From: DASZGL01 sp035938875
GTDB taxonomy: Bacteria; Chloroflexota; Dormibacteria; Aeolococcales; Aeolococcaceae
DNA: 64,000 nt
Assembly (NCBI GenBank): GCA_035938875.1
Contig: DASZGL010000033.1
Coordinates: 1 to 64,000, forward strand
Reading direction: 5' to 3'
Each line of letters starts with the position of its first letter. The first letter of the stretch is position 1. Positions 1 to 6,814 of this stretch are shown piece after piece. The notes under the pieces were generated by a model that had not been told where the DNA came from, did no database searches, and saw nothing but the letters and a program-made list of their open reading frames with translations. Both the position numbers and the translations under genes were made by a program.

Positions 1-656
1 TCAGTGTCGTCGGTCCCTCCTGGTTGGCCTTGAGCGCGAGCATCACAGCCGTGCGCGCCACGGGCCGCATCGCACTACGGGTGCGGCGAGGCCGCCGCGA
101 CCACCTTTTCGGTGAGGCCGCGCCGCATCTCGCGCGCCAGATCGGTGCTGAGCTGGTCGCCGGGTCGACAGCGGGGGAAGCGTTGCGAGCTTTGCACATC
201 GAGGGCAGCCACCCGTCGTCGCCGGTGCGCGCGGCCGTCAGCGGCTGCCTCGCCCGGATGGCCCTCGGCTCGCCGCCGCCAGATGCGCTGTGCGGGGCGG
301 TGGCCGAGCTGACCAGCGGTGCGACCACACCGGGCGCCTTGGCGATGCAGCGTGTCGCCACGCAGTTCGTCCTCGAGGACGAGGCGGGTGGCGATGGCTC
401 CGGGCTGCGGCGTCTCGCCACCACGCTTGACACGGACGGCAGGGTGCAAGCGGCTGCGCGTGTGACCACGGTGGAGCTACGGCTGGCGTCGGTGGCTGTT
501 CCCGCGTTGAGCGTTGCGGTGGCCGCGATGCTCGTCGCCGGCGATCCAGCGATGACCGCCGCGCTCTTCACCTTGCCGGAAACGTTGATCCTTCTCACCT
601 GCGCCCTCGTCGCCGCCGCCGGAGTTGCCGGCGTGCGGCGAATCACAACCGCGTGA
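1..656 (+). CDS. Tad pilus platform protein, TadB-like (partial)
   Basis: The frame is open from the first bases, so the 5' part lies outside the window; a TTG at 24 is only an internal candidate start. The remaining ~215 residues look like a type II secretion F-domain protein of the Tad family: an Ala/Leu-rich helical cytoplasmic part, then two hydrophobic segments near the C-terminus (about residues 150-172 and 183-205 counted from the TTG). TadB proteins form, with TadC, the inner-membrane platform on which the TadA ATPase drives Flp pilus assembly or secretion. The next gene is a second F-domain protein, the usual tadB-tadC order. The family call rests on topology and context more than on sharp motifs. 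Confidence 0.6.
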   Translation, partial: SVVGPSWLALSASITAVRATGRIALRVRRGRRDHLFGEAAPHLARQIGAELVAGSTAGEALRALHIEGSHPSSPVRAAVSGCLARMALGSPPPDALCGAVAELTSGATTPGALAMQRVATQFVLEDEAGGDGSGLRRLATTLDTDGRVQAAARVTTVELRLASVAVPALSVAVAAMLVAGDPAMTAALFTLPETLILLTCALVAAAGVAGVRRITTA

Positions 657-675
657 CTGAGTCCCCACGTCCGCG

Positions 676-1590
676 GTGACGGCGCAGCTGATGGCCGGCG
701 TCGGTTGTGGCTGTCTTTGGCATGCACTGGTCTATATGCGCCGCAAGCCGGCACGTCACGAGCCAGGCGCGTCGCTTCGGATGCGCCGCATCGTGGCGGT
801 GGTTGCACGGCTGAGTCGCCCAGCGTCACGCGTCGCCTGGCTTCGAAGGGAGGATCGCGACGCTGCCGTCGACGCTGCGTTCGCGCTCATACCCGACGCC
901 TGGCCATGCCGGCTCGCGTCCATCGACGTCACCCCGGGGCAAGCGAAGCCGTCGCTGGACGAAACCCACGTGGCCGGGCTTCGGCTGGCGTCCGGTATCG
1001 CCGTGCTCGTCGTTGCGGTTTGCGCGCTGCTCGTGGCCGGGCCGGCGCCGGGGATCGTTGTCGGCATCCTTCTGCCACTTGGACTTGTGCTGCCCGACGC
1101 CGTCATGGCGCGACGCGTCCGTGCGGCGCGCCGCCGGCTGACCGTGTCCCTACCCGATGCCCTCGACCTCATCGCGGCGGCACTGCGCGCCGGTCATGAC
1201 CTCGATGGAGCAATCGCGCTGGCGTCGACACACAGCGCACCACCCCTGGGGCGCCTCCTCACGGACGTGAGCGCTCGCGTGGCGATCGGTCAGTCCATCG
1301 TGGCCGCGTTGCAAGAGGTGGCCGGACGTACCGGCGAGCCGACAATCGCCTCGGTGGCCGCGCTGATCGCCCGTCACCGAGCCTTGGGCATTCCGGTGGC
1401 GCCGTCCCTGAACACCGTCGCCGACGAAGCTCGCTCGCGCGCGCATATCGCGATCGCGGAGCGAGCGGCTCGGGCCGGGCCGCTCGCCGCGATCCTCACC
1501 GCGGGCGTCATCGCCCCGGCCTGTGTCGTCTTCCTCGTGGTCGTCGTGCTCGGCGGCCTCACCGAAAGAGGCGCCATCCTCGGCCTCTGA
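676..1590 (+). CDS. Tad pilus platform protein, TadC-like (type II secretion F domain)
   Basis: This 304-residue protein starts at GTG 676 (an ATG at 691 is an alternative). It has a long hydrophobic stretch at about residues 104-143, then a cytoplasmic F-domain with the pattern LPDALDLIAAALRAGHDL typical of TadC/GspF proteins, and a C-terminal membrane helix at about 272-295. It should pair with the upstream TadB-like protein in the inner membrane as the pilus assembly platform. The genes lie 19 bases apart and are probably co-transcribed. No other Tad genes follow; the cluster ends at the tRNA gene, so the rest must lie upstream of the window. Confidence 0.7.
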   Translation: MTAQLMAGVGCGCLWHALVYMRRKPARHEPGASLRMRRIVAVVARLSRPASRVAWLRREDRDAAVDAAFALIPDAWPCRLASIDVTPGQAKPSLDETHVAGLRLASGIAVLVVAVCALLVAGPAPGIVVGILLPLGLVLPDAVMARRVRAARRRLTVSLPDALDLIAAALRAGHDLDGAIALASTHSAPPLGRLLTDVSARVAIGQSIVAALQEVAGRTGEPTIASVAALIARHRALGIPVAPSLNTVADEARSRAHIAIAERAARAGPLAAILTAGVIAPACVVFLVVVVLGGLTERGAILGL

Positions 1591-1627
1591 CGGCTGCCAT
1601 CGTGGCGGTCGGTCAACGGCGCCCGTG

Positions 1628-1633
1628 TAGACT
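1628..1633 (+). promoter_or_regulatory. -10 box for tRNA-Leu
   Basis: TAGACT lies 14 bases before the first base of the tRNA. The same hexamer precedes recG, ylxM, rel and hisS in this window, which supports it as a -10 element. No convincing -35 box is seen. Confidence 0.5.
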
Positions 1634-1647
1634 CTGCCCCCGCTCCA

Positions 1648-1734
1648 GCCGAGGTGGTGGAATAGGTAGACACGCTGCTTTGAGGGGGCAGTGAGCGCAA
1701 GCTCGTAAGGGTTCGAGTCCCTTCCTCGGCACCA
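1648..1734 (+). tRNA. tRNA-Leu (anticodon GAG)
   Basis: An 87-base class II tRNA folds cleanly. The acceptor stem pairs GCCGAGG (1648-1654) with CCTCGGC (1724-1730); the anticodon stem is 1675-1679/1687-1691 with loop TTGAGGG and anticodon GAG at 1682-1684; the long variable arm pairs GAGC with GCTC; the T-loop carries TTCGAGT. The discriminator A and CCA are encoded (1731-1734). The long variable arm and the GAG anticodon identify leucine. Its 3' end is the attachment site of the integrated element that follows. Confidence 0.96.
1712..1734 (+). repeat. attL core (tRNA-Leu 3' end)
   Basis: These 23 bases form the T-loop, 3' acceptor strand and CCA of tRNA-Leu. They are identical to 5010-5032 and form the left direct repeat of the element. 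The tRNA stays intact on this side. Confidence 0.85.
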
Positions 1735-1771
1735 CGGTTCCAAGTTCAGATTGAGCCGTTGCGACGGGGAT

Positions 1772-1796
1772 TGACCCCCATGTTGACCCCTTCAGG
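1772..1796 (+). repeat. Left sub-terminal repeat, possible integrase arm site
   Basis: This 25-base tract holds two TTGACCCC units 12 bases apart. It matches 4903-4927 at 21 of 25 bases in the same orientation. Its place just inside attL suggests a recombinase or excisionase arm-type site; this is inference. Confidence 0.45.
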
Positions 1797-2427
1797 ATTC
1801 GGGCTGCGCGCGTGGGCGCCCGCCTGGGCCGCCCCCATAGCCACCTCGCGTCGCCGGTTCCCCGTTGGGATCCTCGCCAACTTCGTACCGTAACGCTCGG
1901 ATCGCGACGTGTATCTGATCGCACGCCTCGCCGACTTCGGCGATGGCGGGGTGTAGGGCCTCGACAAAGTCGCCCGTAGGTCGGTTTAGGTGCAGCCGCG
2001 ACGCTTCTCGGCACTTCGGGAGTTGTCCAGCTGGAAACGCGGCCAGAGCCGACGTGAGCCGCGTTTGCGCTTCCCGTAGTCGAGTGTCGGGCATGGCGTT
2101 CTCTCGCTGACGCACACCTTCGAGCATGCCGAACAGCGTCTGCGTGATGCTCTCCAGCCGTGCTAACAGCCGGTCGAGGTGCTCCTCGTCAGCGATGCGC
2201 CGAGCCGTCCTGTTGGCCGCCTCGAGGGCGGTGAGCAACTCCGCTTGCTCGGCAACGCTCGCCGCCTGCAACTCCGCCGACGTCGTCATCGACGCCGCAA
2301 TATTTTTCATCGGCTCGACGGTCTCGCTGGGGGCGCGGGCTGAGTCGCGCGACCACTTCGCAGACGCCGCGGCGACCACAAGGGTCAGCAACGCCAGGCT
2401 CATCGTGACCCAAATTCCCACGTCCAC
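1792..2427 (-). CDS. Membrane-anchored coiled-coil protein of unknown function
   Basis: I do not recognise the family. Taking the GTG at 2427 as start gives 211 residues: a single N-terminal membrane helix (about residues 4-24), then a charged, Ala/Glu/Arg-rich region (about 40-130) with heptad-like spacing, then a tail ending in Gly/Pro/Arg-rich sequence. The frame runs further upstream but would overlap the integrase remnant, so the later start is preferred. The protein probably sits in the membrane with a cytoplasmic coiled coil. It is the gene nearest attL inside the integrated element and is transcribed toward the tRNA. It could be element cargo or a modified remnant. Confidence 0.5.
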   Translation of the reverse strand: MDVGIWVTMSLALLTLVVAAASAKWSRDSARAPSETVEPMKNIAASMTTSAELQAASVAEQAELLTALEAANRTARRIADEEHLDRLLARLESITQTLFGMLEGVRQRENAMPDTRLREAQTRLTSALAAFPAGQLPKCREASRLHLNRPTGDFVEALHPAIAEVGEACDQIHVAIRALRYEVGEDPNGEPATRGGYGGGPGGRPRAQPES

Positions 2428-2446
2428 GGCCCGTGATTGACTCCTA

Positions 2447-2563
2447 GGACTCGGCCCGCGCCTCGAGCAGCCCGGCGAGGGTGTCTGCCGCCTGCCGGTG
2501 AATCGTCGCAGTGGCGTGGCTGTACGTGTCGAGGGTGATCGCCACCGTTGCGCGGCCGAGCAG
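2447..2563 (-). pseudogene. Truncated tyrosine recombinase (integrase C-terminal end)
   Basis: On the minus strand the last ~39 codons of a frame ending at 2444 read as the end of a phage-type integrase: LLGRATVAITLDTYSHATAT, which contains the LGH-like box (here LGR) and the catalytic tyrosine in DTYSH, followed by a typical ADTLAGLL helix. Everything upstream (the R and HxxR boxes and the arm-binding domain) is missing; the sequence beyond about 2563 belongs to the upstream region of the nitroreductase. It lies inside the direct repeats at tRNA-Leu, so it is most likely the remains of the enzyme that inserted the element. Confidence 0.75.
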
Positions 2564-2642
2564 GCAACGCCGTGTCCTGCAATAGCCGCTCGGTTCCGGG
2601 CGTATGGTGGGGGAGGCACCAGGTCCCCGGGAGGAATCGGCC

Positions 2643-3140
2643 ATGGGCACTGAGGCAACCCGACCGCCGAAACACCCGCCGCCGTGGTTCGTGCATGTGG
2701 CTTGGCGCGTTCATCGAGCGCTCTACAGGCTCAGTGGCGGCCGCTTCCTGTGGACCACGTCGAACAAGCGTGGCTGGGGCGCGCTGCGCCTCACGACCGT
2801 CGGGCGGAAGTCCGGGCAAGAACGCAACGTCATCATCGGCTTCCTCGAGGACGGCCCGAATCTGGTCGTGCTCGGGATGAACGGCTGGGACGAGGGCCAT
2901 CCCTCGTGGTGGCTCAATCTCGAGGCGCACCCGGATGCCGTCGTTCGCCTGGCGGGCCAGCATGCGCGCCCGGTGCGCGCCCGACCGGCCGTGGGGCAGG
3001 AGCGCGATCGGCTGTGGCAGCGCTGGACCGCAGTCGATCCAAGGCTCGACGGGTATGCCAGCCAGCGGTCGACCGAGACGCCCGTGATCATCTTCGAACC
3101 GCGCGGCGGGACCGATCGCGTGCACCAAGCAGCCCCATAG
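2643..3140 (+). CDS. F420-dependent nitroreductase family protein (DDN-like)
   Basis: The 165-residue product fits the deazaflavin-dependent nitroreductase family: the pattern LTTVGRKSGQERNVIIGF, then a beta strand and GxNGW, then WWLNLEAHPDAVVRL are its standard blocks for the split-barrel F420 pocket. These enzymes reduce varied substrates with F420H2; the substrate here is unknown. ATG 2643 is chosen because GGGAGG lies about 10 bases upstream. It is cargo of the tRNA-Leu element and ends two bases into the first copy of the short direct repeat. The LLM oxidoreductase just outside the element also suggests an F420-using host. Confidence 0.8.
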   Translation: MGTEATRPPKHPPPWFVHVAWRVHRALYRLSGGRFLWTTSNKRGWGALRLTTVGRKSGQERNVIIGFLEDGPNLVVLGMNGWDEGHPSWWLNLEAHPDAVVRLAGQHARPVRARPAVGQERDRLWQRWTAVDPRLDGYASQRSTETPVIIFEPRGGTDRVHQAAP

Positions 3141-3161
3141 AGAAGTCCGGCCTCGCCGAGT
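3132..3161 (+). repeat. Element direct repeat, copy 1
   Basis: AGCC, then ATAGAGAAGTCCGGCCT, matches copy 2 (from 4038) with few changes, and copy 3 (from 4839) more loosely. It starts inside the last codons of the nitroreductase gene. The three copies separate the cargo genes of the element. Confidence 0.55.
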
Positions 3162-3275
3162 TCAGGGCCGACGTGCTGGTGAGATCTCGGCCCATGTCGC
3201 GCGGATCCGCTCGGAAGGAACCGGGCCGCAGTTGTGAGAGTCGCCTGTGCCGCCGAGCCCCTGGGGTAGCAGAGG

Positions 3276-3953
3276 CTAGGCGGGCGCGCTCGTTAGGTCC
3301 CGGTCTTGCAGCTCCCAGGCGTGGTCGAGCATGTGCCAGGCACAACGTCGGATCAGGAACTGCAGCGCCCATGACCGCGCCGACTCGTCGCGGGCGTGGT
3401 GCTCGCGGATCCCCTCGACGAAGGCATCCCGGTAGGCGTGAAGGGCCTCGGCGTCGTCCCTCGTTTCCAGCGGGACCTTGACAGCGACCTTCGGCGCGAA
3501 CTCGTGGATCTCCGCGCCGTTCACGTGCCGGATGATCTGACCTCGCTCGCGGCCGCCGCCCCGCGGACCCTTCCGGAGCTCGGGCGAGACGCGTGCGGCG
3601 AAGCCGTCGAAGGTGCTCCAGGAGGCCCGGAGTAGCGCGATCTTCCGCTCGCACTCGGCCTCGGTCATCGGGTTGTTCTCGGGCGCCGCCGCCCTGGCAG
3701 AAACGCCGTAGAAGTCGGTCATCCCGGTCCCTTCGAGCTGCTCGACCACCTCTAGCTCGCCCGTGGCCCCGAACTCGGCGCCGAAGCCGGCCAACTCGGC
3801 GACCTTGGCGTAGCGGGGTCGATAGGCGGCAAGAACCGCGAGGACGTCCCCACCGATCCTGGCGCTCCGGTCCCATCCCGGCCAGTCGAAGGCGCAGGCC
3901 ACCACCCGCTTCTTCTTGCCCTGCTCGAGCATCACGCGAACCGGATCGGACAT
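3276..3953 (-). CDS. Uncharacterised DinB-like protein
   Basis: The 225-residue product has features I associate with an uncharacterised DinB-like family common in Actinobacteriota and Chloroflexota: an N-terminal block with AFDWPGW, a central RKGPRGGGRERGQIIRHV, and a C-terminal helix RRCAWHMLDHAWELQDR with histidines spaced as in DinB-fold metal sites. DinB-like proteins are four-helix bundles, often metal-dependent thiol transferases; no specific reaction can be assigned. ATG 3953 has GAGGG just upstream. It stands alone on the minus strand between repeat copies 1 and 2, as element cargo. Confidence 0.6.
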   Translation of the reverse strand: MSDPVRVMLEQGKKKRVVACAFDWPGWDRSARIGGDVLAVLAAYRPRYAKVAELAGFGAEFGATGELEVVEQLEGTGMTDFYGVSARAAAPENNPMTEAECERKIALLRASWSTFDGFAARVSPELRKGPRGGGRERGQIIRHVNGAEIHEFAPKVAVKVPLETRDDAEALHAYRDAFVEGIREHHARDESARSWALQFLIRRCAWHMLDHAWELQDRDLTSAPA

Positions 3954-4037
3954 GCCCTCATGGTACGTACCGTCGTCCCACCTAAATTAGATGGTTGCAG
4001 CCCGGCGAGCGGCAGCACGTGGCTAGCTCAGGTTGGC

Positions 4038-4067
4038 AGCCTTATAGAGAAGTCCGGCCTGCCCGGC
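4038..4067 (+). repeat. Element direct repeat, copy 2
   Basis: AGCCTT then ATAGAGAAGTCCGGCCTGCCC, near-identical to copy 1. It runs directly into the comM-like fragment at 4059-4131. Confidence 0.55.
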
Positions 4068-4131
4068 TTCACCATCCTCGGCCTGACCGACCGGGCCATC
4101 CAGGAGGCGCGGCAGCGGGTCAGCGCGGCGA
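4059..4131 (+). pseudogene. comM fragment (~25 codons)
   Basis: About 73 bases match the comM gene at 38619-38691 with only five differences by hand alignment, and they still encode the same residues apart from one Val-to-Ile/Leu-type change (LPGFTILGLTDRAIQEARQR). Homology stops abruptly on both sides and no other part of comM is present, so this is a short captured fragment inside the element, not a gene. Confidence 0.8.
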
Positions 4132-4196
4132 CTCAAACTCCCCGAACCCGTATCTCGATTCACAATACATCTGGGACTTCGCTTGCCAGTACTGAC

Positions 4197-4736
4197 ATGA
4201 GACCTAACGTGCCCCCGCGTGCGCTGATCATCAGCACATCATTGATCCTCGCCTTCACTGCAGCTTCGTGTAGCGCGCACCAAGGCGCCGCGCCCCTGTC
4301 GTCTGCATCGCACCCGTCTCTCTCTCCCTCGCCACCGCCAATACCCATCTCCAGCCTAAGCAAGATAGGCGTTACCGTGTCACCCCCTTCGAGTGTGCCC
4401 GCAGGTTTGCTCTCGGATGCTCAGGCGCGCGCAGTCGCGGGAAGGAATTTCCCGGCTGGCGTTGGCGTGATTCTGAACACGGCGGTAATGAATCTCACCG
4501 ACTCTAATGACGCCCGCCATTGCCTCTGTTGGGTCGTCTCTATCAATCCTGGGTACATCGAATTCAGTGGTCCTGTCCCCACGAATGGCGTGACGTATAC
4601 CCATGCACACGCCAACTTTGCCGTTATTGCAATCGACGCGTCGACTGGCGCCATCGTCATGAACGTCGAAGGGCGCGACCCAGACCTCCCCGACCTTGCG
4701 CCCCTGAATGAGTCTCCGCCGCCATCGACGCCGTAG
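4197..4736 (+). CDS. Putative lipoprotein of unknown function
   Basis: With the ATG at 4197 the product has 179 residues: a basic N-terminus, a hydrophobic segment and a lipobox-like end LAFTAASC (Cys at about residue 25), then a Ser/Pro-rich linker and a compact domain ending in VIAIDASTGAIVMNVEGRDP. It should be exported and lipid-anchored. The domain has a PepSY-like ring near its end, but I cannot assign it. The frame is open further upstream through the comM fragment; the signal peptide decides the start. Base composition is visibly less GC-rich than the core genes, in keeping with transfer on the element. Confidence 0.6.
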   Translation: MRPNVPPRALIISTSLILAFTAASCSAHQGAAPLSSASHPSLSPSPPPIPISSLSKIGVTVSPPSSVPAGLLSDAQARAVAGRNFPAGVGVILNTAVMNLTDSNDARHCLCWVVSINPGYIEFSGPVPTNGVTYTHAHANFAVIAIDASTGAIVMNVEGRDPDLPDLAPLNESPPPSTP

Positions 4737-4838
4737 TGAGGTATCGCTGACGTCGCGTATCAGCAATTGACGAGATTCGCGAGCTCGCTCTGCGTCCTCC
4801 CCGCAGCTACGAACCGGTGACCGTGGCCCCCCCAAGGC

Positions 4839-4866
4839 AGCCTTTCAGAAAACTCCGGCCTACCCA
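4839..4866 (+). repeat. Element direct repeat, copy 3
   Basis: AGCCTTTCAGAAAACTCCGG followed by CCTACCC is a diverged copy of the repeat at 3132 and 4038; it follows the lipoprotein gene by about 100 bases. Confidence 0.45.
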
Positions 4867-4902
4867 ACTGCGCCTGATCCAGCAAGACCGCCCCTACGGA
4901 CC

Positions 4903-4927
4903 TGACCCCCAAACTGACCCCTACAGG
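4903..4927 (+). repeat. Right sub-terminal repeat, possible integrase arm site
   Basis: Two CTGACCCC units 12 bases apart match the left tract at 1772-1796 (21 of 25 bases), about 80 bases inside attR. Confidence 0.45.
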
Positions 4928-5009
4928 GAGTCCATTCCGGTTCATTGCAGGGTATTCGAGGCCACTTCGTTGAGTTCAGGAGCCTGATTCTGAATGGGGC
5001 GGGGACGGT

Positions 5010-5032
5010 TTCGAGTCCCTTCCTCGGCACCA
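5010..5032 (+). repeat. attR core
   Basis: Exact 23-base copy of the tRNA-Leu 3' end including CCA. No tRNA body lies upstream, so it is the displaced copy left by integration. Confidence 0.85.
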
Positions 5033-5049
5033 ACCAAGTCAGGCTTGGT
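5033..5049. terminator. Short hairpin after the LLM oxidoreductase gene
   Basis: ACCAAG and CTTGGT pair as a perfect 6-bp stem with a 5-base loop over the 3' end of the minus-strand oxidoreductase gene. There is no T-tract, so termination is only possible. It may have served both convergent units before the element inserted. Confidence 0.3.
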
Positions 5050-5962
5050 CGAGGGCTGCGACGATCGGCGCCAGGGCCTCGACCGTGTTGAGGCTGAAAG
5101 GCCAGGGCCACATCTCCACCTGGGTCACGCCGGCCGCCGCGAACTCGGCGATGGCCTCGGCAATCTTCTGGGCGGACCCGCGGATCGGCTCACCCACTCC
5201 CGAGGCAGCCGCGCCAGTAGCTTCCGTCGGTTCCACGAAGACGCCGACAGACCGCCCGATGCTGGCGGGATCGCGGCCGACCTCATCGCAGGCCCGGGTC
5301 ACCTCATCGAGCAAAGGGACAAACCCGGCGGCGTGCGAGCCTTCGGTCGCGAACCCGCTCCAGACATCAGCGTGCCGCGCAGCCAGCCTGATCATCTTCG
5401 GGCCGTGCGCCCCGATCATGAGGGGGATCCCGCCGGGACGTGGGCCACGCGGGCGGAGCTCGAGATCGGTTGCCTGGTAGTACGTACCTCGGTGCTCGAC
5501 CCTGCCCGTCTTCAGCAACGGCAGCAGGATTTCCAATGCTTCCTCGAACCGGGTATAGACGTGGTCTCGTGGATAGCCGAAGGCTTCCGCCTCACTGTCT
5601 CCGCTGCCAGACCCAATCCCGAAAACGAAACGGCCGCCGGCAATCTCGTCGAGCGTTTCCACGATCTTCGCCGTCAGCGTCGGATTCCGGTAGAGGTTGG
5701 CCATTACCCAGGTACCGACGCTGATCCGGCTGGTGCAGGCGGCGACCGCGCCGGCGATGGCAACGCACTCCCACCAGCCCCGCGGCCCAGGCCACTGGGG
5801 ATTCCGCCAGAGGAGCTCGTCAGGGATCCAGACGGTGTCGAGCCCCATCTGCTCGGCGGCAGCGGCTGATGCTCTGATCTCGTCCCAGCGTGGGACTCTT
5901 CCGCTCTGAGGATCCTCAACCAGTGGCAGGCAGAGTCCGAGCTTGAGAGAACGCTGGCTCAT
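5039..5962 (-). CDS. LLM-class F420-dependent oxidoreductase
   Basis: The product (307 residues from ATG 5962, or four more from 5974) has the luciferase-like TIM-barrel blocks: LKLGLCLPL at the N-terminus, a middle block with VMANLYRNPTLTAKIVETLD, then GRFVFGIGSGSGDSEAEAFG, YTRFEEALEILLPLL, and PLMIGAHGPKMIRLAARHAD. This pattern is typical of F420-dependent LLM enzymes, which pass hydride between F420 and varied substrates; the substrate is unknown. The gene stands alone just outside attR, convergent with the tRNA. With the DDN-like gene it suggests that the host makes F420. Confidence 0.85.
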   Translation of the reverse strand: MSQRSLKLGLCLPLVEDPQSGRVPRWDEIRASAAAAEQMGLDTVWIPDELLWRNPQWPGPRGWWECVAIAGAVAACTSRISVGTWVMANLYRNPTLTAKIVETLDEIAGGRFVFGIGSGSGDSEAEAFGYPRDHVYTRFEEALEILLPLLKTGRVEHRGTYYQATDLELRPRGPRPGGIPLMIGAHGPKMIRLAARHADVWSGFATEGSHAAGFVPLLDEVTRACDEVGRDPASIGRSVGVFVEPTEATGAAASGVGEPIRGSAQKIAEAIAEFAAAGVTQVEMWPWPFSLNTVEALAPIVAALDQA

Positions 5963-6091
5963 GTCGGGCAGCAACGGTACTGGTACACAGCTGCTGCTGT
6001 CAGCACGCTGGCAGGGGCAACTCGTCCTCTCGCATCATTGGCGCGACCACGCGCGATGCTCCCACCGGAACCTACACTGCCTGACCTGACC

Positions 6092-6352
6092 TCAGTGCAG
6101 ATGCGGCTCGAGCGCGATCGCGACGACGGCGATGAGCGCCAGCCAGGCGCCGCCGCGGAGATAACGCCGCGGTCCTGCGCCAAGGTCACGCAGACCGAAG
6201 AGCAGGAGCGCCACGGCGATGAGCCAGACCTCGACACCGGTTCGCCGGCTGCGCACAACGGCGAGGACGGTTCCGACCACCGCTGCGAGCACCGCCAGGG
6301 CCACGTTGGTCCGCCCTCGGCCGCCCTGCGATCCATGCACGCGGTAGCTCAT
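6092..6352 (-). CDS. Small membrane protein of unknown function
   Basis: The 86-residue frame encodes three hydrophobic segments (about residues 17-33, 42-55 and 68-82) separated by short Arg-rich loops, as expected of a small inner-membrane protein. No family is recognised. It stands alone between non-coding stretches (5975-6091 and 6353-6814). The clean alternation of hydrophobic and basic segments makes a real gene more likely than a chance frame. Confidence 0.5.
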   Translation of the reverse strand: MSYRVHGSQGGRGRTNVALAVLAAVVGTVLAVVRSRRTGVEVWLIAVALLLFGLRDLGAGPRRYLRGGAWLALIAVVAIALEPHLH

Positions 6353-6814
6353 GGGCTGCTCAATTGGATCGCGCCGACGGCCATCGACGAGCTGTCGCAG
6401 CAGACGACTGTCGAGTAGTAGACAAGGTCGACGCTATCTGACTCGCTCAGGGCATGACAGCTGCGCAACGGGATGGCACTGCAGCGTCGCGAGTCTGTCA
6501 CACGGGCGCGGGGGTTCATGACCGCCGGCGTCAGGTTTGCGCTTCGCATCGCGGTGAACTACTTGTTGATGAAGGGAATAAAACGCTGACTGCTGCGGTA
6601 TCTGGCCCGACTCACACCGCATTTCTGCCGATGTCGTCGGCGGCATGGCTGACTAGCCTGAGGCAGGTTGTTCGCCCGCTGATGGGCAGGCAGGCGCCTC
6701 GATGCAGGAGCGACGACCGAGTCCCTTCTCAAGCGCCGGCCGCGGCCGCAGCAAGCCCCCCACCCGCGGCGCTGCGGCCCGGCCGGTTTGAGCGGGTCCG
6801 AGCCTGAGCCGACA
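6353..6814. other. Stretch without a supported gene
   Basis: Open frames here have no recognisable domain and poor codon use; I see no tRNA, repeat or clear hairpin. It separates the small membrane protein from the end of the CHAP hydrolase gene. Confidence 0.5.

Larger units (their letters stand above)
4737..5009. other. Non-coding right end of the element
   Basis: No gene is supported here. The stretch holds repeat copy 3 (4839-4866), the right arm-like tract (4903-4927) and the approach to attR. Confidence 0.6.
1712..5032. mobile_element. Decayed integrative element inserted in tRNA-Leu
   Basis: The last 23 bases of the tRNA (1712-1734) recur exactly at 5010-5032, the signature of integration by a tyrosine recombinase at a tRNA 3' end. 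Between the copies lie a truncated integrase end (2447-2563), a membrane/coiled-coil gene, an F420-type nitroreductase, a DinB-like gene, a lipoprotein gene, three short direct repeats and a comM fragment. Similar TGACCCC-rich tracts sit just inside both ends. The integrase core is missing, so the element is probably immobile. Chromosomal sequence appears to resume at 5033 with a convergent oxidoreductase gene. Confidence 0.8.

Noticed and set aside
3132..4866. CRISPR array
   Set aside because: Only three diverged repeats at irregular ~0.8-0.9 kb spacing with genes between them.
6454..6807. A 117-codon plus-strand frame
   Set aside because: No domain, poor codon bias and shadow-like Ala/Pro-rich end; treated as non-coding.
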